Made by a program: the position numbers and the translations under genes
Source: Actinomadura_C alba
GTDB lineage: Bacteria > Actinomycetota > Actinomycetes > Streptosporangiales > Streptosporangiaceae
Length of the DNA stretch: 64,000 bases
Reading direction: 5' to 3'
Assembly (NCBI RefSeq): GCF_039530285.1
Contig: NZ_BAAAOK010000071.1
Coordinates: forward strand, 1 to 64,000
Notes under the pieces: generated by a model
What the model was told of the DNA's origin: nothing
What the model saw: only the letters and a program-made list of their open reading frames with translations
Database searches by the model: none
Part shown: in pieces, positions 1-7,842 of the stretch
How positions within the stretch are numbered: position 1 is the stretch's first letter
Layout: every line of letters begins with the position of its first letter

Positions 1-756
1 GTGCTCGCCCAATACAAGATCGACTGGGCGAAGACCAAGCCGCTCACCCGGGTCAAGGAGGCCGTCGCGGTCGTCCGTACCCTGCTGGACGAGGGCACCA
101 TCACCCGCGACGGCGAGTTCTACTCCTACGACGGCCTGTTCACCTTCGCCCGTCCCATCCAGGAGCACCTGCCGGTCAAGATCGGCGCGATGCGCGGGCC
201 GAAGTCGTTCCAGGCCGCCGGCGAGCTGTCCGACGGCGTGCACCACGCGCTCAGCTACTCGCGCGAGGCGTACGAGTACGCGGTCGAGAACCTCAAGATC
301 GGCGCCGACCGCGCGGGCAAGGACTACCGGTCGCTGGACATCGGCGCCTGGGTCGTCTTCGCGGTCGGCCCGGACTCGCAGGCGGCCAAGGAGGCGGCCC
401 GCAGCATGGTCGGCCTGTACGCCTCGGCGATGCCGGCCGAGCAGCTGGAGCGCAACGGCGTCGACCCGGCGGACATGGCCCCGATCATCCAGGCCATCGG
501 CAACGGTGACCTGGCCAAGGCGATCGAGCTGACCACCCCCGAGATCACCGAGAAGCTGTCGATCGCCGGCACCCCCGACGAGGTGCGCGCCAAGATCGAG
601 ACCGACATCGCCCCGACCGGCGTCAACCACATGATCTGCGCGATCACCGACCCCGTCCTGGTCAAGTCCTTCACCGGCCGCGACCTGGAAGGCGTCCCGG
701 ACGTGGACGGCCAGCTCCGCCTGATCCACGACGAGCTGATGCCCGCCTTCAAGTAA
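1..756 (+). CDS. LLM-class F420-dependent oxidoreductase, 5' end outside window
   Basis: The visible 251 residues match the C-terminal two thirds of the luciferase-like (LLM) flavin/F420 oxidoreductase family, of the methylenetetrahydromethanopterin-reductase-like kind. These are (beta/alpha)8 barrels that use reduced F420 or FMN to reduce or oxidise small substrates in the cytoplasm. Supporting stretches are IPVKIGAMRGP-like text near residue 60 (the barrel strand before the product-binding loop), the DGVHHALSY segment and the late IAGTPDEVRAKIE segment, which is typical of the family just before the C-terminus. The GTG at base 1 is only the first in-frame codon in the window; the family is usually 320-350 aa, so roughly 80-100 residues are missing upstream. 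The substrate cannot be predicted. Two hairpins follow the stop codon. Confidence 0.8.
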   Translation: MLAQYKIDWAKTKPLTRVKEAVAVVRTLLDEGTITRDGEFYSYDGLFTFARPIQEHLPVKIGAMRGPKSFQAAGELSDGVHHALSYSREAYEYAVENLKIGADRAGKDYRSLDIGAWVVFAVGPDSQAAKEAARSMVGLYASAMPAEQLERNGVDPADMAPIIQAIGNGDLAKAIELTTPEITEKLSIAGTPDEVRAKIETDIAPTGVNHMICAITDPVLVKSFTGRDLEGVPDVDGQLRLIHDELMPAFK

Positions 757-762
757 GACCCC

Positions 763-837
763 CCGTGGCCGCGAACCCCGCCCCCGCGGCCACGGCATTC
801 AGTAGGGCCGGGCGCCAGAACGACGGCGCCCGGCCCT
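763..837 (+). terminator. Tandem hairpins after the F420 oxidoreductase gene
   Basis: There are two inverted repeats in a row. The arms at 763-772 and 786-795 are 10 bp (CCGTGGCCGC and its complement). The arms at 804-816 and 825-837 are 13 bp around an 8-nt loop and are followed by GTTCATT. The perfect second stem immediately downstream of a stop codon is the usual actinomycete terminator form, with no long U tract. Confidence 0.75.
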
Positions 838-1277
838 GTTCATTGGTTTCCAGACCCCGGCGAGAAGACCGTTGGTGTCGAGACCGTTGGTGAGGAGGCC
901 GGTTTCGGCGAGGAGCCGCATCCAGCTGTCCTTGTGGCATCCCCGGCGGTCGCGTTCGGGCAGCGCCACGCCGGGCCGGGCCGGGTCGATGCCGCCGCTG
1001 CCGCCGTAGGGGAAGGCGAGGGTGGCGGTCGTTTTCGCGGTATGCCGGTGCCGCCAGACGATCGCACAACGTCCTTTAATGCCGACGTGCGCGCATTCGC
1101 GACGTCACCGCGAGCCCCGGGCAACCGTCCCGTTCCTCACCACCAAGGCGTTCTTCCAGCTCAAAGGGCCGTCCCGTGCGCAGCAGGGCACCTCCCCAGC
1201 ACACCGGGGCAAGCCCGAAGCCGACCCTGCCGCCGCGGGCAACCACTACTGATCATCAAGGTCGGCGGTGGCTACCG
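838..1277. other. Non-coding patchwork with two copied fragments
   Basis: No convincing gene. Bases 931-959 match 30312-30340 with one mismatch. Bases 957-1032 match 26063-26138, an internal part of the penicillin-acylase-family gene, with three mismatches in 76. The two copied pieces meet over shared CGG bases. Bases 840-935 can be read on the minus strand as a short gene-like peptide containing DSWMRLLAETGLLTNGL, possibly the tail of an unrelated gene. Bases 1040-1277 show no recognised feature. Confidence 0.7.
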
Positions 1278-1628
1278 CTATTCGGGTCCGGCGGTGCTCT
1301 GGTCGAACAGGTGAACAGGGTTGCCGGTCGGGTCCAGGAAGGTCGCGCCCTTGCCGCCCGGCATCTCGATCTCGCCCCGCCAGTCGAGCTCCGGATGCGA
1401 CTGCCGGAAGGAGTCGACGCTGTCGACGGCGTAGAAACCGCCGGCTCCCCATTGCGGCCCGGTGTTCGGTGGCACATCGAGCATCAGCTCGACCTCCGAG
1501 CCCGGGATCTTGAACGCGACGGTCGACTCACCCTCCCGCCAGGACTCGTCGAATCCGAGCGTGTCGCGGTAGAAGGCGACCGACTCCTTGAGGTCCTTCA
1601 CAGGCTGGTACAGGAACGTCAGTTTCAT
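1278..1628 (-). CDS. Glyoxalase/bleomycin-resistance (VOC) family protein
   Basis: A 116-residue single-module VOC protein beginning MKLTFLYQPVKDLKES. It shows the family beta-alpha-beta-beta-beta pattern, with FYRDTLGF in the first half and a C-terminal GATFLDPTGNPVHLFDQ. The FLDPTGN motif is the usual end of the second module and carries the last metal-ligand region in true glyoxalases. Such proteins are cytoplasmic dioxygenases, lyases or drug-binding proteins, and the substrate cannot be told. The ATG at 1628 is preferred to the further upstream start because a -10-like TACGGT lies 7 nt before it. It is transcribed away from the TetR gene and is the most likely target of that regulator. 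Confidence 0.75.
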   Translation of the reverse strand: MKLTFLYQPVKDLKESVAFYRDTLGFDESWREGESTVAFKIPGSEVELMLDVPPNTGPQWGAGGFYAVDSVDSFRQSHPELDWRGEIEMPGGKGATFLDPTGNPVHLFDQSTAGPE

Positions 1629-1681
1629 GTGGGCGACCGTAAACTGGTTATGTCCAGACGTCAACCAGTTATGCTTGCCCC
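1629..1681. promoter_or_regulatory. Divergent leaderless promoters with a TetR operator
   Basis: The 53-bp gap contains an inverted repeat, AACTGGTT (1642-1649) and AACCAGTT (1663-1670), spaced by 13 nt. It also reads as a direct repeat of GTTATG. TATGCT at 1670-1675 lies 6 nt before the TetR start, and TACGGT (minus strand, 1638-1633) lies 7 nt before the glyoxalase start. Both look like -10 boxes of leaderless transcripts. The operator overlaps or abuts both, so the TetR product probably represses both genes. Confidence 0.65.
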
Positions 1682-2197
1682 ATGCGCGAATGGGTTCCGG
1701 TCCCGGGCTCGGCCAAGGCCCGGCTCATCGAGGCGGCCATCCATCAGTTCGAGCTCACCGGCTACGAGGCCGTCAACGTCGTCGACCTGGCTGGCAAGGC
1801 GAGCGTCACCACTGGCGCGCTGTACCACCACTTCGGCTCGAAGCTCGGCCTGTACCTGACTGTCCGCGAGGACATGGAGAAACGGATCGTCGAACGAATG
1901 GAGGGAGCCGCCGCGGCGGTCGGGAGCCGAGGGCACCCCGCGGTGCGCGCCGCGCTCCTGGTGGCCTTCGACGCCGCCGTCCGGTTCACCGTGTGCCGGA
2001 TCCTTGGTGAGCAGCCACCGGTAGAGCGCGACGACCCGGTCGCCACCGCACTGCGACCGTTGCTGACGAAGCACAAGGCGCCCGCCGCAGACATACTGGC
2101 CGCGGCCTGGCGAGCCGCGCTCTTGGCCGTCGCCACAGGCGCTTCCTCCACGGCGGCCCGGGCGTCCCTGGTGTACGTCCTCAGCCCCAGTAGGTAA
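1682..2197 (+). CDS. TetR-family transcriptional regulator
   Basis: A 171-residue one-component regulator. The N-terminal helix-turn-helix covers about residues 10-57: ARLIEAAIHQFELTGYEAV, then VVDLAGKASVTTGALYHHF as recognition region, then GSKLGLYLTV. The alpha-helical C-terminal part is the ligand-binding domain and is rather short. It is divergent from the glyoxalase-like gene across a 53-bp gap with an inverted repeat, so autorepression and control of that enzyme are likely. The ligand is unknown. The family is certain from the HTH; the target is inference from position. Confidence 0.88.
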   Translation: MREWVPVPGSAKARLIEAAIHQFELTGYEAVNVVDLAGKASVTTGALYHHFGSKLGLYLTVREDMEKRIVERMEGAAAAVGSRGHPAVRAALLVAFDAAVRFTVCRILGEQPPVERDDPVATALRPLLTKHKAPAADILAAAWRAALLAVATGASSTAARASLVYVLSPSR

Positions 2198-2290
2198 ACG
2201 CATGCCGATGACCGGGTGCTGGTTGAACGGCGTCGTCCGCCACGGTTTGCTGCACCCGCACCGTGCTGGGAGACGCCGCACACGCGGCAC

Positions 2291-2411
2291 GGTCGGCAGG
2301 GACGAATCCCGCCCCGGGTGTCACGCGGACGGCCTCGATCAGGCGCTCGTCGCTGACGCCCGCCGCCCGGACGGCCTGAGCGAGGGCCTCCGGAGAGGCG
2401 TTCGCGGTCAC
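2291..2411 (-). pseudogene. 5' fragment of a pcm-like methyltransferase gene
   Basis: On the minus strand this encodes about 40 residues, from VTANASPEALAQAV to VTPGAGFVPADRA. They align with the first 40 residues of the intact protein-L-isoaspartate-methyltransferase-like gene at 51339-51980, at about 89 percent DNA identity and with no gap. The fragment starts at the equivalent of that gene's GTG codon and stops before any SAM-binding motif, so it cannot be functional. It follows the PH-like gene (2438-3076), whose tail also precedes the intact gene at the other locus. Confidence 0.75.
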
Positions 2412-2437
2412 GTTTCCACGCAAGGCCGTTCGCGTGC

Positions 2438-3076
2438 TCAGGGATGAATCCGAACCCGGCCCTCGGAGAAGTGCGTGAGCGCCTGGTCGATCTCCTCGGC
2501 CGGCCGGCGAAGCGTGCTCACGGCGAAGCGGATCCCCTTGATGCCGAATACCTTGCGATGCAGGACACGTTCCACATCCGGGTGATCCAGCCCGGAGACG
2601 CCCGGGGTGCTCGCGGTGACGCCCGGCGCGAGAGCGAGCACCAGGAACCGTTGCCCACGCCACGTCCTGAGCTGGAAGCCGGTGACCGCGGACCAGGGAA
2701 AGAAGAGCTCATCCGGCGTCATGTCGATACTGCAACGCAGGCCTCGGGCCGACATCCGCATCGCGACCGCCGGAACCTCAGTGGTGTTCCAGAGTTCTCG
2801 CAGGCGCCGGACTGCGGCGAACTCACGCGACGCGCCCACGAGAAGGACCACGCCGGGGAGTCCCTGCAACGCCGCCCAGGCGAACGCGCCGGCTCCGTCC
2901 CCGTCTGAGACCAGCTCGACCCCGAGCAGCACCGCTATCGCGACGATGAGGGCACCGCCCACCGCCATCGGCCAGGTGGAGATGCGCCTGGCCCGCAAGG
3001 TCCTGCTGCGCGCGGCCAGCACGACGTCACGGTCCACCTCGACAATGAACTCAGATACCGCATGTTCCGGTCGCAT
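2438..3076 (-). CDS. Two-TM membrane protein with PH-like domain
   Basis: 212 residues. A short N-terminal strand pair is followed by two hydrophobic helices (about residues 35-55 and 62-82), then a cytoplasmic part with the alternating pattern of bacterial PH-like proteins (ELFFPWSAVTGFQLRTWRG, FLVLALAPGV). It ends FSEGRVRIHP. I do not recognise a specific function. It lies 22 nt downstream of the response regulator in the same direction, so it is probably the third gene of the kinase/regulator operon. Its last 25 codons recur as isolated fragments at 49401-49475 and 52012-52086, and in all three places the RVRIHP-like end is kept. Confidence 0.6.
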   Translation of the reverse strand: MRPEHAVSEFIVEVDRDVVLAARSRTLRARRISTWPMAVGGALIVAIAVLLGVELVSDGDGAGAFAWAALQGLPGVVLLVGASREFAAVRRLRELWNTTEVPAVAMRMSARGLRCSIDMTPDELFFPWSAVTGFQLRTWRGQRFLVLALAPGVTASTPGVSGLDHPDVERVLHRKVFGIKGIRFAVSTLRRPAEEIDQALTHFSEGRVRIHP

Positions 3077-3098
3077 CCGGGCAAGTCTTGCGCATCCT

Positions 3099-3749
3099 TC
3101 AATCGCCGGGGGCGATGAGACCGGTCTCGTAGGCGACGACGACGGCCTGAACCCGGTCGCGCAGGTTCAGCTTCGCGAAGATCCGGGCCAGGTGGGTCTT
3201 CACCGTGGCCTCGCTGAGGTGCAGTTCGGCGGCCAGTTCGGCGTTGGACATGCCTCGGCCCAGCAGCCGCAGGACCTCCAGTTCGCGGGGGGTCAGCGAG
3301 GACAGGTCACGGTGGATCTCGGGGACCCGGTCGGCGCGGGCGAAGCGCTCGACGAGCCTGCGGGTGATCGAGGGGGCCAGGAGGGCGTCGCCGGTGGCGA
3401 CGAGCCGGACGGAGGCCACGAGGTGCTCGGGTGTGACGTCCTTGAGCAGGAAGCCGCTGGCTCCGAGGGCGAGCGCGGCGTAGACGTACTTGTCGAGGTC
3501 GAAGGTCGTCAGCATCACCATCTTGCAGGCGGGGTCGTCCTCGAGGATTCGGCGGGCGGCCTCCAGCCCGTCCATCTCGGGCATCCGGATGTCCATCAGG
3601 ACGACGTCCGGCCGCAGCCGCCGGACCAGGGTCACCGCCTCGGCCCCGTCGCACGCCTCACCGGCGACCTCGATGCCGCCCTTGGTGAGGATCATCCGGA
3701 AGCCGGTGCGGACCAGGGTCTGGTCATCGACGATCACGACTCTGGTCAT
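3099..3749 (-). CDS. NarL/LuxR-family response regulator
   Basis: 216 residues. An N-terminal receiver has acidic residues VDDQ at 8-9, phosphoacceptor Asp53 in LMDIRMPEMDG, a switch Thr in VMLTTFD and Lys in FLLKDV. The C-terminal LuxR-type helix-turn-helix is LTPRELEVLRLLGRGMSNAE followed by LHLSEATVKTHL. It overlaps the upstream sensor kinase gene by 4 bp (ATGA), so the two are translationally coupled partners. By position it should control the divergent ABC exporter genes at 4715-7701. The family is certain; the target is inferred. Confidence 0.92.
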   Translation of the reverse strand: MTRVVIVDDQTLVRTGFRMILTKGGIEVAGEACDGAEAVTLVRRLRPDVVLMDIRMPEMDGLEAARRILEDDPACKMVMLTTFDLDKYVYAALALGASGFLLKDVTPEHLVASVRLVATGDALLAPSITRRLVERFARADRVPEIHRDLSSLTPRELEVLRLLGRGMSNAELAAELHLSEATVKTHLARIFAKLNLRDRVQAVVVAYETGLIAPGD

Positions 3750-4576
3750 GGGCGCTCCAGCGGGATCCGGGCCCGTACGCGATAGCCGCCGCCGAACCGG
3801 CGCCGGGCGTCGAGGTCCCCGCCGTACAGGGCCACCCGTTCGCGCAGGCCGATCAGCCCTCGGCCGTCGCCCGCGTTCACGGGTGCGTTCGAGCCGGTGT
3901 TGAGCACTTCTATCCGCAGGTTGCGGGTGCCGTAGCCGACCCTCACCTCGGCGCGCGAACCCGGCGCGTGCTTGAGGGCGTTGGTGAGCGCCTCCTGTAC
4001 GACCCGGTAGGCGGTGACGTCGATTCCGGTCGGCAGCGGCGTGGGCTCACCGTTGATCGTGACCTCGACCGGCAGGCCGGCGAATGCGATGCGGTCGACG
4101 AGCGTGCCGAGGCGGGACAGACCGGGCTGGGGGGCCAGTGCGTCCGCGCCCTCCTGATCGGGAGCGAGCACACCGAGCAGGTGCCTGAGCTCCGTCATCG
4201 CGTCCCGGCCGGTCTTCTCGACGGCGGCGAGCGCGTCGGCCGTCTCGCCTTCCTCGACGGCGTGCCGTGCGGCCCCGGCCTGGACGACCATCACGCTCAC
4301 GCTGTGGCTCACGATGTCATGGAGCTCCCGCGCGACCCTGGCCCGTTCGCCTTCGACGGCGAGCCGGGCGGCGGTCTCGCGTTCCTTCTCCAGCAGCCAG
4401 GTCCGTTCGCCGAGCTCCCGGGTTCGCACGCGACGCATTCCGGCGGCGAGATACAGGGGAGTGATGACGGCGGCCGCGATCCACGGGACGGTCCAGCCCG
4501 GCAGGTGCAGCGTGGTGCCGGCGGCGGCGAACGAGACACCCGCGATGGCCACGAGGCAGACCAGGCGTACCAGCAT
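3746..4576 (-). CDS. Sensor histidine kinase, HisKA_3 (NarL-partner) family
   Basis: 276 residues from ATG 4576, where a signal-anchor-like MLVRLVCLVAIAGVSFA begins. A longer upstream frame is rich in unusual residues and unlikely to be coding. Two membrane helices (about residues 3-22 and 27-46) are followed by a cytoplasmic dimerisation helix with the phospho-acceptor His in VARELHDIVSHSVSVM. The HATPase domain has an N box (VVQEALTNALKHA) and G box (GDGRGLIGLRERV). With only two helices and no extracellular domain it is an intramembrane-type sensor, like those that control drug-responsive ABC transporters. The start is separated from the divergent ABC gene by 138 bp. Confidence 0.9.
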   Translation of the reverse strand: MLVRLVCLVAIAGVSFAAAGTTLHLPGWTVPWIAAAVITPLYLAAGMRRVRTRELGERTWLLEKERETAARLAVEGERARVARELHDIVSHSVSVMVVQAGAARHAVEEGETADALAAVEKTGRDAMTELRHLLGVLAPDQEGADALAPQPGLSRLGTLVDRIAFAGLPVEVTINGEPTPLPTGIDVTAYRVVQEALTNALKHAPGSRAEVRVGYGTRNLRIEVLNTGSNAPVNAGDGRGLIGLRERVALYGGDLDARRRFGGGYRVRARIPLERP

Positions 4577-4701
4577 TCCCCCATCGTCGTGGTCGGCGGG
4601 CCGGTGTGCATCATTCCGGCGGGCGAAAGCCGTACATCGCACGAATGACACCGGCGCGGAGTTACACCCCGAGCCCGATGGCCCGCCCATGCGAGTGGTT
4701 C

Positions 4702-4714
4702 TAACGTTCGCGGC
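4702..4714 (+). promoter_or_regulatory. Leaderless promoter of the ABC exporter operon
   Basis: TAACGT at 4702-4707 lies 7 nt before the ATG at 4715, and there is no Shine-Dalgarno sequence. The same geometry with the same hexamer is seen before the epoxide hydrolase gene (55987-55992). This is the -10 pattern of actinobacterial leaderless mRNAs. Confidence 0.55.
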
Positions 4715-5386
4715 ATGGAACATCTGGTGCAGCTCACCGACGTGCGCAAGGAGTACGGGGATACGACCGCGCTGGCCGGCGTCACCCTGGACATCCGGCA
4801 GGGCGAGGCCGTCGCGGTCATGGGGCCCTCAGGCAGCGGGAAGTCGACGCTGCTCAACATGGTGGCGGGGCTCGACCGGCCGACCTCGGGCACGATCGTG
4901 TTCCAGGGCGAGGACCTGTCCACGCTGAGCGAGACGGCACTCGCCAAGTTCCGGCGCCGCCGGATCGGCATGGTGTTCCAGTTCTTCAACCTGCTCGACG
5001 ACCTCCCGGCGCTGGAGAACGTCATCCTGGTCGCGCAGCTGATCGGGACGCCGCGCAAGCAGGCCCAGGCCCGGGCCATGGAACTCTTCGAGGAGCTCGG
5101 CATCGCCGATCGCCGCAACGCCTATCCGGCGGTCCTCAGCGGGGGCGAGCGCCAGCGGGTCGGTGTCGCGCGGGCCCTCATGAACCGCCCGTCGCTGCTG
5201 CTCGCCGACGAGCCCACCGGGGCCCTCGACAGCCGATCCGGCGAGCAGGTGATGGACCTGCTCCAGGATCTCAACCAGATCGGCCAGACGTTGCTGATGG
5301 TCACCCACGACGAAAAGCTCGCGTCGCGCTGCGCCGACCGGGTCATCGAGTTCGCCGACGGCCGGGTCACGGAGGCCGTCCGATGA
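4715..5386 (+). CDS. ABC transporter ATP-binding protein (MacB/LolD-like)
   Basis: 223 residues, the usual length. It has Walker A GPSGSGKST at residues 37-45, a Q-loop in MVFQFFNLLDDL, signature LSGGERQRVGVARAL near 143, Walker B LLLADEPTGALD and an H-loop MVTHDEKLA. The FFNLLDDL and TGALDSRSGEQVM forms are typical of the FtsE/LolD/MacB/BceA group, which energises extracellular-domain permeases rather than importers. It overlaps the permease gene by 4 bp. With the divergent sensor kinase/response regulator it forms a detoxification-type module; the substrate is unknown. Confidence 0.93.
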   Translation: MEHLVQLTDVRKEYGDTTALAGVTLDIRQGEAVAVMGPSGSGKSTLLNMVAGLDRPTSGTIVFQGEDLSTLSETALAKFRRRRIGMVFQFFNLLDDLPALENVILVAQLIGTPRKQAQARAMELFEELGIADRRNAYPAVLSGGERQRVGVARALMNRPSLLLADEPTGALDSRSGEQVMDLLQDLNQIGQTLLMVTHDEKLASRCADRVIEFADGRVTEAVR

Positions 5387-7701
5387 AAGCGACCTGGCGG
5401 GCCGCCCGCGCGGCCGTGCGCAGAAGGCGTCTGCAGACCTTGATCATCGGTGTGGTCGTCATGGTCTCGACGGCCACGATCGTGCTGGCGCTCGGGCTGC
5501 TCGCCACCGTGGACGGGCCGTACGACAAGGCCTTCGCCCGGTTGCAGGGCGCGCATCTGAACGTGTCGTACGACGGGGACAAGGTCTCGGCGGACCGGCT
5601 GAGCGCGACCGCGCACCTGCCTGGAGTCACCGCCTCCGCCGGTCCCTTCGCCAGTGTGGTCGTACAGGACGCCAACGTCGTCGGCCTTCGGCCCGGCCCG
5701 ATCACGGTGGTGGGAAGAGCGGATCAGAACGGTCCGGTCGATCGGCTGGTGCTGGCCGAGGGACGCTGGTTGACCGGGCCCGGCGAGATCGTGATCAGGA
5801 AGGACCCGCACATACACTGTCGCGGTTCCGCTGCCTGCGAAAACGTGGGCAAGCGAATAGCGATTCCGGGCCACTCGCCGCTCACCATCGTCGGCGTCGT
5901 CAGGTCGATCACTCAGACCGCCGACGGGTGGGTCACACCCGCACAGGCTCAGGCACTGAACCCGCATTCCTTCCAGATGCTCTACCGCTTCGCGGACTCC
6001 TCGACCGGCGTGTCCGCGGTCACCGCGGACCTGCCACCAGGCGCCGTGGCGGGCAGCCAGTCCTATCGGATCGCCCGGCTCGATGCCACGGAAGGCGCCA
6101 AGGCCGCCATCCCCTTCCTGCTGACCTTCGGGGTGCTCGGCCTGGTCGCGGCAGTGCTGATCATCGGAAACGTGGTCAGTGGCGCGGTGGTCTCGGGCTA
6201 CCGCCACATCGGGGTGCTGAAGGCACTCGGGTTCACGCCCGCCCAGGTGACCGGCGTCTATGTCGTGATGATCGCGGTGCCCGGTGTCATCGGCTGCTCA
6301 TTCGGTGTCGTCATCGGCAATCTGCTCGCCAGGTTCATCACGTCGAGCATGGATGAGGCACTCGACATCCCCACCGCGACCGGCGTCGCGCTCTGGGTCG
6401 ACGTGGTCGCCCTCGCCGGCGTCGGCGCCCTGGTCGCCGTCACCTCTCTGGTGCCCGCGGTCAGGGCGGGCAGGCTGTCCGCGGCCCAGGCCGTCAGCGC
6501 GGGGGCCGCCCCGCGCAGAGGCAGGGCTCTGCGCGTCCAGCGGCTGCTCGCCAGGACGTCGCTGCCCCGCCCGGTCAGTCTCGGTCTCGGCCTGCCCTTC
6601 GCCCGGCCCGGCCGTACCGCGCTCACTCTGGCGGCCGTCGCGTTCGGGGTCGCGGCGGTGACCTTCGCCTCCGGCCTGGTCTGGTCACTCAACGCCTTCA
6701 TGGCGGGGCAGGACAGAGGAGATGTCGCTGCGATCTCCGTCGACACCGCTATGTCGGCCAGAATCCCACCGGGCATGGAGGGCGGGCCAAAGCCCGGTCC
6801 CGCGCTGAGCCCCGCACAGGCCGAGGCCCGGCTGCGGGCCCTGCCGGGGACCGAGCAGGTGACCCCTGCCGCCGTCCAGCCCGTGCACGTGATCGGGATC
6901 AACGACGCCACCGATATGAAGGCCTACCCGGACGGCTTCGCCCGGCATGGCTATGACCTGGCTCGGGGCCGATGGCTCCAGAATCCGGCCGAGATCGTCG
7001 TCACCGGCCCGTTCATGAAGTCCAGCGGAATGAGACTGGGCGACACCGTGACTGTCGAGTTCGAGGGTCGCCGGACGGCTCTGCGGATCGTCGGTCAGGC
7101 CGTGGGCAGGGACCAGATCATCACCGACTGGGCGACCATGTCGGCGATCATGCCCGGCCTGCAGCCCACCTACTTCGAGATGGCGCTGAAGAAGGGCGTG
7201 AGCCTGGATGCCTACGTGCACTCCCTCCACGGGGCGCTCGGCGAGAGTCTCGCCATCTCCATGCAGAACAACGGCGGGATCGACGTCGTGCTCGGTCTCA
7301 TGATGACGCTCACCCTCGGGCTGATGGTCGTGTCGGCCCTCGGCGTCTTCAACACCGTGGTCCTCAACACCCGGGACCGCACCCGCGACTTCGGCATCCT
7401 GAAATCCCTGGGCACGACCCCACGCCAGGTCATGGCCGTCGTGCTCACGTCCATGGTGGCCCTGGGCCTGGCCGGCGGGCTGATCGGCGTCGCCATCGGC
7501 GTCGTCGCGCACCACGTCGTCATGCCGAAGGCCGCCGCGACCGGCGGCATCACTCTCCCGAGCGCCTACCTTCAGGTGTACGGACCCCTCAGCCTCGTCC
7601 TCCTCGCTTCGGCCGGCGTCGTCATCGGGACTCTCGGCGCTCTTATCCCGGCAGGCTGGGCATCCAGGTTGAGAACCGCGACGGCGCTGCGCAGCGAATG
7701 A
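5383..7701 (+). CDS. FtsX-type ABC transporter permease
   Basis: 772 residues with two FtsX units. The first membrane helix is at about 20-42, followed by a large extracytoplasmic MacB-like domain, then three helices beginning LLTFGVLGLVAAVLIIG, with IGVLKALGFTPAQV as the coupling loop. A second unit begins around LTLAAVAFGVAAV, with its own extracellular part and a last group of three helices containing FGILKSLGTTPRQVM. This duplicated layout is that of 8-10 TM macrolide/lipoprotein/antibiotic-resistance permeases. It is coupled to the upstream ATPase, and the operon probably exports or displaces a hydrophobic compound. No clear terminator follows. Confidence 0.9.
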   Translation: MKATWRAARAAVRRRRLQTLIIGVVVMVSTATIVLALGLLATVDGPYDKAFARLQGAHLNVSYDGDKVSADRLSATAHLPGVTASAGPFASVVVQDANVVGLRPGPITVVGRADQNGPVDRLVLAEGRWLTGPGEIVIRKDPHIHCRGSAACENVGKRIAIPGHSPLTIVGVVRSITQTADGWVTPAQAQALNPHSFQMLYRFADSSTGVSAVTADLPPGAVAGSQSYRIARLDATEGAKAAIPFLLTFGVLGLVAAVLIIGNVVSGAVVSGYRHIGVLKALGFTPAQVTGVYVVMIAVPGVIGCSFGVVIGNLLARFITSSMDEALDIPTATGVALWVDVVALAGVGALVAVTSLVPAVRAGRLSAAQAVSAGAAPRRGRALRVQRLLARTSLPRPVSLGLGLPFARPGRTALTLAAVAFGVAAVTFASGLVWSLNAFMAGQDRGDVAAISVDTAMSARIPPGMEGGPKPGPALSPAQAEARLRALPGTEQVTPAAVQPVHVIGINDATDMKAYPDGFARHGYDLARGRWLQNPAEIVVTGPFMKSSGMRLGDTVTVEFEGRRTALRIVGQAVGRDQIITDWATMSAIMPGLQPTYFEMALKKGVSLDAYVHSLHGALGESLAISMQNNGGIDVVLGLMMTLTLGLMVVSALGVFNTVVLNTRDRTRDFGILKSLGTTPRQVMAVVLTSMVALGLAGGLIGVAIGVVAHHVVMPKAAATGGITLPSAYLQVYGPLSLVLLASAGVVIGTLGALIPAGWASRLRTATALRSE

Positions 7702-7842
7702 GGGAGTCGCTGCGGGCGAAGGCGACCCGGCCTCCCTTTCACCTCCAGCGCACATGAGCCGCCCGAGCTCCGCACCGATATCGCCACCTGTTCAGTGTGA
7801 TCCGGCCGCCGGAAAACGCTTAACGGAGCCCCATATCATCCG

